A DNA stretch of 64,000 nucleotides from Bimuria novae-zelandiae CBS 107.79 (lineage: Eukaryota > Ascomycota > Dothideomycetes > Pleosporales > Didymosphaeriaceae), in the NCBI GenBank assembly GCA_010015655.1, contig ML976730.1:60218-124217 (forward strand). The letters run 5' to 3'. The notes under the pieces were generated by a model. That model did no database searches. It was given only the letters and a program-made list of their open reading frames with translations, and had not been told where the DNA came from. Made by a program: the position numbers and the translations under genes. This document shows positions 46,997 through 55,777 of this stretch, piece after piece (the stretch's first letter is position 1; every line of letters starts with the position of its first letter).

Positions 46997-47552
46997 AGTG
47001 GGCTTGGGAATGTTTGATTGTACTTAGTTCTATACCATGAAGCAACCAGATATCCAGTGCTGTTCGAATCTATTATCAAAGAATTACTATCACCTCCCAT
47101 GCAATGTAACACGCGTCGTTCTACCACCGGAGGAAGCTATCTTATCCCTCGCATCGAGAAACATTGTGCCTTACTCCGGGTACCAGCATTAGGAGGCTTT
47201 TTGGAAATCCATGACCAGTTTCACATGGCTATTTTTCATTTTCTAAGCCGTCCGAGGAAATTTCCAGTTCACACTTCGCACGTTGCAGAGCCTCAAAAGT
47301 GGAATGAGCAAGCTATCTAATTATAAAACTGTGGCAGAAGCCTGACGGTGAGTATTTAAACCCAAATATGGAGAACGGAATCGCGCTTCCTTCACTTCCC
47401 CGTACCGAGAAGATTCAAATCGCGATGCCAACGGCACCGTGCTGCTTGCATGTCACGGATTTAAGCAGATTGTCCACATCTACCCCGTACACTTGTTGGA
47501 AGTCGCGAATACTGTGACCGAAGTCGTGAATAGCGTTTGGAGGCGAAGCCTG
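46997..47552. other. intergenic between HExxH gene and micro-protein copy 1
   Basis: No supported frame. The right half is the promoter of the first micro-protein copy. Confidence 0.4.
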
Positions 47553-47559
47553 TATAAAA
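47553..47559 (+). promoter_or_regulatory. TATA box of micro-protein copy 1
   Basis: TATAAAA, about 210 bp upstream of the ATG at 47767 and about 140 bp upstream of a leader intron (47700-47762). Matches the arrangement of the second copy. Confidence 0.6.
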
Positions 47560-47766
47560 GTTAGCATATTTCGATCCTTCCGCTCGCACAGCAACATCAA
47601 CGACCATACAAGAACAAACCTCAAGAACCAAACTCAACGGTCTCACCAACAAGAAGCTTTTACGGCCACACGAGTCATCCATCAATACAAATCGAACGTG
47701 TAAGTCATAACTTCTTGGACTGTGACCGCGTGCACGTTGACAATGGCGCTATATATTTCAAGCGTT

Positions 47767-47895
47767 ATGTCGACAGGTTATCTCATGCACAACTGCTGTC
47801 AATGTGGTGGATAGATCTACATCCTAAGCCACAAATGCATGCACTGCACCCATCAGAAGTGTGGCAATTGCCATCAAATCAATACGCAACCATGA
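47767..47895 (+). pseudogene. zinc-ribbon micro-protein, copy 1, inactivated by a stop
   Basis: A 42-codon frame from the ATG at 47767 to TGA 47893-47895 is cut by TAG at codon 16 (47812-47814). It aligns with the intact copy at 48680: a Cys-Cys start (MHNCCQCGG) and, after the stop, the same C-x2-C-x4-C-x2-C pattern (KCMHCTHQKCGNC). A leader intron 47700-47762 (GTAAGT..TTCAAG) ends four bases before the ATG. TATA box at 47553. The 3' flank (47979-48054) is also shared with copy 2. The protein would have no signal peptide. Confidence 0.7.
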
Positions 47896-48443
47896 GGATC
47901 TCTTTGTGACAGGTTTTGAATTACTAGCCGCGTTGTTTTTGAATACGTGCGGGGTGCGTTAATCTACATTTTGGCTGAAGAACACCACTCACTACACTGC
48001 GGGGTTTGGAGTTTGTTGAACATTTTGCATTACTAGTTAGGCAGACTCGGAATTAATTTATTATAAGCAAATGTCATAATGGGCTGTGTGTTGCGCATTC
48101 TGTCCGATTGTCAAAGTTTTTGTTTGACACAAAGCATTTTTACAAAATGTAGCAGCTCAAATTAAGGCTGCCGTGGCCACGCAATACGTAATAACCAAAA
48201 ATTTGTGTTTTAAGAGTTTCATCTCGTAAATGATATTTTTAAGGTCGTGGTGAAAATGGAAGAAAAGCCTGACACGGCGAAGTCCTGTTTTTCCGACTAC
48301 TATGACCATTCAATTGATGGCCCGCGGCAATTCCTCAACTGCTCTTGAATGACCCTACCGCAGTGACCGAGCTTTCACATGCACCAGCTTCACATCTCTC
48401 GCTTTGTGAAAAACGATGTGAATGGCCAACGTCGACAAAGCAG
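47896..48443. other. intergenic between the two micro-protein copies
   Basis: The first 160 bp carry the duplicated 3' flank of copy 1; the right end is the promoter of copy 2. No coding frame supported. Confidence 0.45.
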
Positions 48444-48450
48444 TATAAAA
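48444..48450 (+). promoter_or_regulatory. TATA box of micro-protein copy 2
   Basis: TATAAAA, about 236 bp upstream of the ATG at 48680, ahead of a CA-rich leader typical of fungal 5' UTRs and a leader intron at 48611-48666. Confidence 0.65.
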
Positions 48451-48679
48451 GGAGAAATATTTCCACTCCTTTCTTCCTTTTATCAACATCCACAATTACT
48501 ACTACTCAACAACTACAACCTCCAAATCTAAGCCAAGCAACATCAACACAACACCAGCGTTCATCACACGCACGACTTACCTTCCAGAAAAACAAAAACG
48601 AAACAAATCTGTAAGCTACATATTACTAATATTTAACACGTGCATAGTTTGCTGACTATATTGCAGATCGACGATCATC

Positions 48680-48817
48680 ATGTCTATGCCATACGAAATC
48701 GTGCATTGCTGCGCACCTGGCTGTGGAGGAGAGATCAACGCCATGTTGACCGGCAAGTGCGTCAAGTGTGGTCATCAGAGGTGTCCAACCTGCCTGAAGG
48801 CCAACCAGCCACCTTAA
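48680..48817 (+). CDS. 45-residue Cys-rich zinc-ribbon micro-protein, copy 2 (intact)
   Basis: The gene is too short for most gene finders. The ATG at 48680 opens 45 codons to TAA 48815-48817. Seven cysteines (10, 11, 15, 27, 30, 35, 38) include the knuckle pair C-x2-C-x4-C-x2-C (KCVKCGHQRCPTC), a zinc-ribbon/RING-like arrangement. No signal peptide, so cytosolic or nuclear. A TATA box at 48444 and a well-formed 56-bp leader intron (48611-48666, GTAAGC, branch GCTGAC, TTGCAG) upstream of the ATG argue for a transcribed gene. A damaged tandem paralogue lies at 47767. From memory, similar tiny CxxC..CxxC proteins occur in other Pezizomycotina as uncharacterised ORFs. Function unknown. Confidence 0.7.
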   Translation: MSMPYEIVHCCAPGCGGEINAMLTGKCVKCGHQRCPTCLKANQPP

Positions 48818-49118
48818 GAGTGTGAACCGAGATCTGGGCTTTTGATTTCGTTGCGTCTTTGGATCTGTGCCAAGTACGTTCCTCTCCATCGGAAGAACCC
48901 CACTTACTACACTGCGAGTTTTGGAGTTTATTGAGGCTTTGCGTAACTAGTTAGTTGGAATTTCAGAGTTTTATACCGTGGAGATCTGTGAAGAATAGTG
49001 ACATGGACGAGGCGCGGATTTGTGGCTGTCGATGCGACGATGTGAATTGTTGTTCCACGTAGTTACAGCTATACTACCCATGGCTATCTCTATAGCCGTG
49101 GCCGTTCTATCCCTGATA
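48818..49118. other. intergenic between micro-protein copy 2 and permease
   Basis: Contains the 3' flank duplicated from copy 1 (48889-48970) and then the 3' flank of the convergent permease. No coding frame. Confidence 0.45.
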
Positions 49119-50931
49119 TCACGCGACTTTTTCGGAGGCTTCCACCGACCGCTTTCGCTCCATTGGCACAGTCGTACCGGCAACATGCGCATCCGGACCG
49201 TCGAAGAGCACTGCAATTTCCTCAAGTGTCTACGATGAGCCATTAGTATAAACTCACTGCCCAGCACCGGTTTTGCACTTACAGGACCTCGCGTTTCAAC
49301 GAAGAGGAAGTAGATAGCCAAGCACTCCAGAACCAAGACCACGATATAGACGATGTAGAACTTCCAAGCGAGCGCTTCGAGACCAATGGGGTTGACGTAT
49401 TGATTGAAGATACCCGCAAGGCTGGTGCCGACGAAGCAGAGGGTTAGGCCCTTGGCGCGAATCTTGAATGGCAGAATTTCGACAGTGTAGGAGACGGTAA
49501 GCCCAGGCCAGGCGAAGCCAGCGGCTGGAGCAGTCAGTAAAAGAGCACTGGAGAATGTATCGAGGATAAGTACCGCCGTAGAATAGGAAGATCATTGCAA
49601 GCACAGCTGATCCGGCACTTGAGTCTCCGGTCTTTGCGTATACTGCGCTGCACGCTGTCCAGATGGAGAAGGCGATCAACATGCCAACACCAGCTGTGAG
49701 GAATAGCACACGACGGCCGACGCGATCTACGAGGAATGCGCAGCCCAAAGATACAAGCCAGCACCAGATGGTCAGACCTCCATTGATAGCTGCTTGGTCG
49801 GATGAGCTATTCTTATTAGCATACTTAAATAGCTAGAGACGAAGGGCGCTTACTTGGTAATGCCGATAGTATTGAGCACTGAAGCCAGATAGTAGCTAAC
49901 CAGTCCATTGCCCGAGCACTGCGAGAAGATTGCAGTCAGGATGATGAGAAGGCATCGCTTCCTGTTTCCAGGTGTTCGAACTAGTTCGTACCAGCCGCTG
50001 CTAGCAGCTGCAGCCTCCTCCATCTCAATCGTCTGGCTGATCTCACTGAACTCCCAGTTGACGAAGTCGGTTTCGGTGCCGTTGCCGTGATATTTCGTCA
50101 GGATCTTCTTCGCTTGTGAATGCTTGCCTGTTGCTATAAGCCATCGGGGACTTTCGGGTATCATCCACAAAGAGAGGAGCTGAATGCCAGGCATCGCGCA
50201 CTGGAGACCAACTGGCAGGCGCCATGATAGGTCTCCCACGATGTGATTTAGAGTGCCAAATGTCGTCCAAGCAGCCAGTATGGCTCCCAAATACCTGTTG
50301 AAAGCAGTCAGTCTAACACTCATCAGATGCGATCAGCTTTTGTAGTACCAAATGGTATTATAAATTGTAGTAACTCTACAGCGATGCCTTGGGTGCGATA
50401 CCTCAGTGATGAGGAGCGGGCAGGTGGCGTTGCTGATGTTGCTTCCCATTCCCATGATGAATCGACCGGCGAGGAACATTGCGTCGGGGTCACTCCGTTG
50501 CGGACACGCTTGGATCGCCGCTCCAAGAATGACGAGAGAACATCCTATCGTTGTTCCGAGACGACGGCCGCAGTAATCGGCCACGTAGGGAGTGAATATC
50601 AAAACCGCGAGGCCTCCAAATCCGGGAAAGGCACCGAGCAGTCCAAGGTGAGAACCGGTTGGGTGGCGGAAGACTGCGATTGCCTTTAGCGGGGTGATGC
50701 GAAGGAAGGGGCACTCATACATGACTGCCACGCAGGCATCGTTTGTAATCCATTCAGAAGACTTCCGTCGTATCCGAGCGTTGTCGATCCGAGAAACAGG
50801 AAGGGCATGAGCATGTACAACTTTCGAAGCTCAGGCTGCTTGTACCACGGCCGTTCATCCACACCGTGAGGCAAGCGTGCGAGCACGTCCTCACGGTGCA
50901 GCACTTCAACGTCCTTTTTGTCGTCCTCCAT
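49119..50931 (-). CDS. MFS sugar permease, lactose-permease-like
   Basis: Six exons, 50721-50931, 50349-50673, 49854-50294, 49574-49806, 49283-49524 and 49119-49229, give 520 residues with consistent phases; introns are 47-54 bp. The second intron has an unusual GTACTA donor. The first in-frame ATG is at 50931. Family marks: LFLGSTTLGYDGSLLNGLQT (helix 1), WQSFFRHPTGS formed by splicing, YVADYCGRRLGTTIG, GRFIMGMGSNISNATCPLLI, IPESPRWLIATGKHSQA, VDRVGRRVLFLT, and the end LFVETRGPTLEEIAVLFDG. The N-terminal segment matches fungal lactose/galactoside permeases from memory. It is divergent from the Zn2Cys6 regulator gene and one gene away from a beta-galactosidase-like enzyme, suggesting uptake of a beta-galactoside. 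Confidence 0.88.
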
Positions 50932-51352
50932 TGCCAAATATTCAAAAAAGATGGGCGAAGACTGCTGAAGGCACTCGCTTGGGTGTGACGTTCAGATGGG
51001 AACATGATCACCTTATGTGTCCCGCCACAGCGGCATCAGATAACATACCGAAAACACTAATGCCACCCGCGGACTGTGGAGAGAATCTGGAGAATGCGTA
51101 CAGTGTTGTGGGTGCAGCAAAAGTGGAGGTGGGCTCGGCTTGGCCACGAGGAGACTAACCGGTCCGATTCGTTTAATGCACGACTCGCTCATGGTCTATC
51201 CCTGAATTGGGACGCTACCGCAAAATTACCGGAAAATAATGCACCAAGAACGACGTGATCGTCCATGGCTCGGATGAGCCGTCGAGGCGGAGAATTCTCC
51301 GACAATTATCCTTATATTTCGCAACATTTCTGGGACCAAAGTCAACAGAATT
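50932..51352. promoter_or_regulatory. divergent promoter between permease and Zn2Cys6 regulator
   Basis: 421 bp separate the two ATGs. Several CGG/CCG triplets occur (for example 51063-51071, 51160-51165, 51275-51280), the half-site type bound by Zn2Cys6 proteins, but no clear paired site was established. Confidence 0.4.
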
Positions 51353-52995
51353 ATGAACGGAAAGGATCAATCTCACAAAAATGGTAGCCCTACCACGGGT
51401 CGACTTCGGTCAACGGCTGCATGCGATGCTTGTCGAGCGAGAAAGGTCAAAGTGGGTGTTGCTGCTGCTATTCATTCATCAGAGCTAACCTATTGCAGTG
51501 CAACTATTCGGCGGGCGACACAATATGCTCGGTATGCCGCGAACTCGGTATAGACTGTACTCGAATTCAGCCCCGCAAGAAGCGCGGGCCCAAAAATCGG
51601 TATGTACGATTTGGGTATACTCATCCAGTGTGCACCTTGCTGAAATACTTACACAGCTACGTTGAGGCACTACGATCATAGCTCGATGCCGAAACACTAG
51701 GAACTAGCACATTGTTGATGGATATGTCCGATCTGTCTTCACCAAGTGTATCTGCTACATCACCACAATCGATGTCATACGATATCGAAATGATAGCGCC
51801 GCTGCCAGTACTTCACCAGATCATCGAGGACTGGTTCGGGTGGATCCATCCTGTCGCTCCGATCTTACATCAATCCCAGTTTCTAGATCGCGTCGCGCAG
51901 GTCCAGACTACATGTAGTCATTCGGACGCCCCATTCCTCATTCTAGTGGCGTCACTGTGCGCCGCGGTTGTGGCCAGCCTCCGACGAAGACGCAGTCTAT
52001 ATGGCGCAGTGACCGTAGACCGCTCTTTCGACATTGCCGAGCGCCTTGGACTGTGGAACCGTCACAGGCCCATCTCCCTAGAGTGGGTGCTAGCCGTGTA
52101 CAATTTCTCCAGCGCCACACACCACGAACATGGAGTTGGGTCGCCTTTTGCTCATCGGCTAAGCGCCGAGACCACAATTGGCGTGAGTTATCTACTTCAT
52201 CATAACTTCCAACAGATGAGTCTCATGGACCAGCAGATACTCAAGAGGCTATACTGGCTTGTTTACGCGTGCCAGTGCACTTGCGACATGCATGGGTGGC
52301 CTTTGATTGTATTGCGTCAGGCGCATCAAGGAATAAACGGGCTAATCCCCAGAGATATTGCCGATGAGGACCTCCTTGTGGGGATTCCCGATGCATCGAA
52401 TGCTACTACCTCGAGGTCATACGTTCCTGGGTTGAATGCACTCTCGCGTCTATTTCTGATCTGGCAGTCTAGCCAATCCGTTTCTATCCAAACAATGGAG
52501 CATCTCCAGGAAAGCATGAAACAAGCGCAACAAGCGCTGGGGGAGTTGCCACCAGAGCTGAAGTGGAGAAGCCGCCCGGGCAGCCCGATACACCCGGGAG
52601 AGCGCGTGATCGGAGGCGACTTTGGCACCGCCGTGCAGACGGTCAACTTGAAAGTCACGCAGTTGCACATCCGAGCCAATCTGCTGGAGCAAATGAACGG
52701 TATTGCACGCGGCCAGAATCTCCTTCTTACTCCGACATTCATCGCGGATGAAATGCACCGTGTGGTCGATGAGCTACTGGACTTGCCGTACCACATGCCC
52801 AACGAGGTGTTCGATGCGAACGGATACAGCGTAGTGCCGAAGATTCGCGACATCGGAGGCGCGCTGCTTGATGAGGTGAGGACAGGAGTTTTTGGGGCGA
52901 ACCAGCAAGCGACGCTGAACTTGGAACGACTATTGTCCAAGCTCCAAGAACTAGATGTTCGGTGTCAAGACCAGCCTCTGGGAAATTACATTTGA
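51353..52995 (+). CDS. Zn2Cys6 transcription factor, with an in-frame stop in exon 3
   Basis: Exons 51353-51451, 51499-51599 and 51657-52995 (about 512 codons). The DNA-binding cluster is complete only after splicing intron 1 (51452-51498): Cys 24, 27, 34, 43, 46, 53 with spacing x2-x6-x8-x2-x6, followed by a basic linker (PRKKRGPKNR). The rest is a fungal-specific transcription factor middle region (HQIIEDWFGWIHPVAPILHQ). With the obvious acceptor at 51656, exon 3 reads YVEALRS then TAG (51679-51681), then LDAETLG. An alternative acceptor at 51707 (108-bp intron) would skip the stop and keep frame, at the cost of 17 codons. So the gene is either a recent null or uses the longer intron. It probably regulates its neighbours; convergent with the glycosidase, 30 bp between stops. 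Confidence 0.78.
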
Positions 52996-53025
52996 AATGC
53001 ATAGTTATACTACGTGAAAACTTTT

Positions 53026-54738
53026 CTAGAAGTCGTCCTCATCCTCCTCGATACTGTACGCCCAGCACTCCGCAATCATGGTCCTGGAGGGAATCGTCAC
53101 CGCGATCGGGAAGCCTCCATAGTCCGGGTCTTCATTCGGCATGATCAAGAACTCCCCACTCCTGGTCTCGTCGCCGCCGAGAACCTTTAAAGTGCTCAGC
53201 TCACACGTCTCCGGGTTGACCTCCTTCTCCTCTGCGTGCAGGATGCCGGTGAAAGTGGACTTTGGATTCGTGCTCTTGAAGTAGACGTTGAAGCCCCAGC
53301 CAATGCACAAGAACTTCCCATTGCCCTGATGAATGACTATGCCAGCACCATGACCGGGCTTCCCAAAGACGAAAGCGCGGTCCACGAAGACCTCGAAATC
53401 GCCCATCTTCTTCGTCCAGCTCTGCTCTTTTACCTTCTGACCTTCTTGCCACGCGTCGAAGAAGAAGCCCATCATATCTTCAGGCCTGTTGGCTTGCGCA
53501 TCGAGGATCTGTTTTCGAACCGAGTGGATGAGCTTGTAGTGCCTGGTCAGAGCACTGACCTCCGCGGGCTCAGAATCTGCCCCGAAAGGCGAGCAACCCA
53601 GTGCGAGGTATGAGCCGTACGCCAGCCAGACTCTCCGCACACCCTTCTCGTCGCGCCTCTGCTCTGGTATGAAGAACACTTGGTCATCGTGTCTGTAGTT
53701 CTTGCAGGTGCTCTCGTAGTCGTGGAAGTAGAGATCTGGGGCGACGAAGTCGAGAGATGGCGCGTTGTGCTTCCAGATATCCATCGTGTGTGGGCAAGGC
53801 CCGCCAGATGGGTACACGCCTGCGGTGGCTCCTCCGCCGACGACGATGGGGATATCAACGAGGTCGAGTGTGGACGGATCGTCGAAATTGAGCCAAACGT
53901 TGGCGTAGAGTGGGATCGGGTACTCGGCTTTGCCTGCGGCAGCGACTTTTTCGACGTAGCGGGAGATGGCGTCCGCCATGAACATTTCGTCAGCGTTGAT
54001 AGCATTGTCGGCCCCGAAGACATCTGTCCATGTCCCTTCACCGGCCTTGGCTTCTTTGATCTGAGGGAATCGTTTCGCAAATTCTGGGTGTGGGTTCTTG
54101 TGCGACTGCAAGGCTTCGACTAGGTCTTTTGGTACGGGTTCTGTGAACTTCTTATTTGCGACTTTGCTTCGGTCCCTGGAATCGCCTAGGATGCCGGTCT
54201 CGTTCTCGACTTGGACCATGATAACAGTGCTGTAAGAGCCATCGAACTCCTTCAAATGCCGCATCAGCGTGCCAAATGCCTTCGCATCTGCCGTCCAACC
54301 TGCTTCGCAAAAAGGGCTGACAAACTCCTCGGTCCTTATCTTCGCGCCCGCTTCACTGACATGCGCCCTCGGAAATCTCTTGACGTCCTTCTTTACCCAG
54401 GCCGGGACGTAGGTACTAAGTGCATTTTTATATGTGCCGAACCAGAGCAGAACGAGCTTCATGTCGTGTTTCCGTGCGTCCATGATGATTTCGTCGATGT
54501 TACTAAAGTCGAAGCGGCCTTCTTCAGGCTCGATTTGCTCCCATGAGATGGAGCCGAGTAGTGTGTTACAATGCATTGCGCGCATGTTCGCCCAGATCTT
54601 GTCGTCGCGCATGTATTTCGCCGAGCTAAGAGTGGAATTGTGCAGCTCGGCGCTGAGCATAAGGAACGGCTCTCCATTGACGATGAGTTGTGAGGAGGTC
54701 TTCGTCTTTCGGAGGTGCGGTATTTGCGTGACTGTCAT
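53026..54738 (-). CDS. intracellular beta-galactosidase-like glycoside hydrolase (GH35/GH42-like, DUF5597-type tail)
   Basis: A single exon gives 570 residues with ATG at 54738. No signal peptide, unlike secreted fungal GH35 enzymes of about 1000 residues. The TIM-barrel start is typical: LIVNGEPFLMLSAELHNSTL, then MHCNTLLGSISWEQIEPEEG and FDFSNIDEIIMDARKHDMKL. VIMVQVENETGILGDSRD (Asn179-Glu180) carries the clan GH-A acid/base pair. The nucleophile was not assigned. The C-terminal third (GAGIVIHQGNGKFLCIGWGF) resembles the DUF5597 domain attached to bacterial GH35/42-like enzymes. Expected to hydrolyse a beta-galactoside in the cytosol after import by the nearby permease. Exact specificity is inference; bacterial-like architecture could reflect old transfer. 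Confidence 0.85.
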   Translation of the reverse strand: MTVTQIPHLRKTKTSSQLIVNGEPFLMLSAELHNSTLSSAKYMRDDKIWANMRAMHCNTLLGSISWEQIEPEEGRFDFSNIDEIIMDARKHDMKLVLLWFGTYKNALSTYVPAWVKKDVKRFPRAHVSEAGAKIRTEEFVSPFCEAGWTADAKAFGTLMRHLKEFDGSYSTVIMVQVENETGILGDSRDRSKVANKKFTEPVPKDLVEALQSHKNPHPEFAKRFPQIKEAKAGEGTWTDVFGADNAINADEMFMADAISRYVEKVAAAGKAEYPIPLYANVWLNFDDPSTLDLVDIPIVVGGGATAGVYPSGGPCPHTMDIWKHNAPSLDFVAPDLYFHDYESTCKNYRHDDQVFFIPEQRRDEKGVRRVWLAYGSYLALGCSPFGADSEPAEVSALTRHYKLIHSVRKQILDAQANRPEDMMGFFFDAWQEGQKVKEQSWTKKMGDFEVFVDRAFVFGKPGHGAGIVIHQGNGKFLCIGWGFNVYFKSTNPKSTFTGILHAEEKEVNPETCELSTLKVLGGDETRSGEFLIMPNEDPDYGGFPIAVTIPSRTMIAECWAYSIEEDEDDF

Positions 54739-55011
54739 GATGAGCTAACGACGGGTATAATGCGTACAGAGTGAAAGCTTCGAAGTGAGGTGAACGTTGT
54801 TGAATGGAAAGAGAGCAGACGTAAATAAACCAGCAGCATGATTCAGAACCTTGTTGTAACGATGTTGGTGCTAGTCGACGTCCACGGAGTGTGCCTGGTT
54901 CGGTCCCCACTTGGCGTGGGGGAAAGCGGGGTGCGCGCAAAATTGTCGGAAAAATAGACCACCTGATCAGGGAGAACGTGGAGGCGAGATCAAGACTCCT
55001 CGATATCGAGG
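54739..55011. promoter_or_regulatory. 5' flank of the glycosidase gene, cut by a transposon
   Basis: Only 273 bp of unique DNA remain upstream of the ATG before a transposon inserted at the TA 55012-55013. Any regulator sites further out have been displaced by 8 kb. Confidence 0.5.
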
Positions 55012-55777
55012 TACTCGCCCCACACGCCAACCGGAGGTTGGCCCTGCGCAGCCCAACATAACTTTGTATAGAGAATCGAAATTGATCCAGTCTTTTGACA
55101 GCGTAGACTTCAATTATATGGGCTAATATACAGTGGAGTTGGTGTAGCAAGTAGGGCAGGATCTACAGTCATCTCTCTAAGAGATAGGACCCATCGGGGC
55201 TAATTTTGTAGCCTCTGCAAGTAGGCGTCCTTATACGTTTTTGCAGCCTTTCAAGTAACCTTTTAAGCCTTAAGATTTATACTTTAATTAATTACTTATC
55301 GCGCTGCTTTAACAGTTACTACGATACCTTTTTATACTAACTTTTTATCTTTAATTTACCTTTTTTAGCGTTATTAAGCTACTATAGTAATATTTATAAA
55401 GTTTCACTAGGCTAGCGCGAGACTATTAATTAGTAATTATAAGCTTTTTAAGAATTTCATAAGTTTTTTACTTAATATATTACTTCTCTCTAGGGCGCGC
55501 GACATTTTTTAATACTACTACTAATATACTATAAGTATATTAGTAATAGGGCTTAAATTAATAGTAGATAGAATTAATAGGGATAGCGTCTAAATAGGTG
55601 CTAGTAGCTTTATATAAATAAGCTTTAAATTAAATAAAAAGATCCTAGCTTTCTTGTAGGCGCTTAGGATTATACTACACTTAAATATATCTATCCTAAT
55701 CTTATAAATTATATGTAGAAATTTAACTTTATTAAAGTCTATATAGCTAGTTCGGGTGGCTATTTTTATAGCCTTTT

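Noticed and set aside
48345..48614. 89-codon frame upstream of micro-protein copy 2
   Set aside because: It overlaps the TATA box and the CA-rich 5' leader and has no homology signal; it is promoter and UTR sequence.
54960..55030. Short inverted match of the glycosidase 5' flank to the right flank of the nest
   Set aside because: The similarity is confined to the transposon TIR itself; unique flanks differ.
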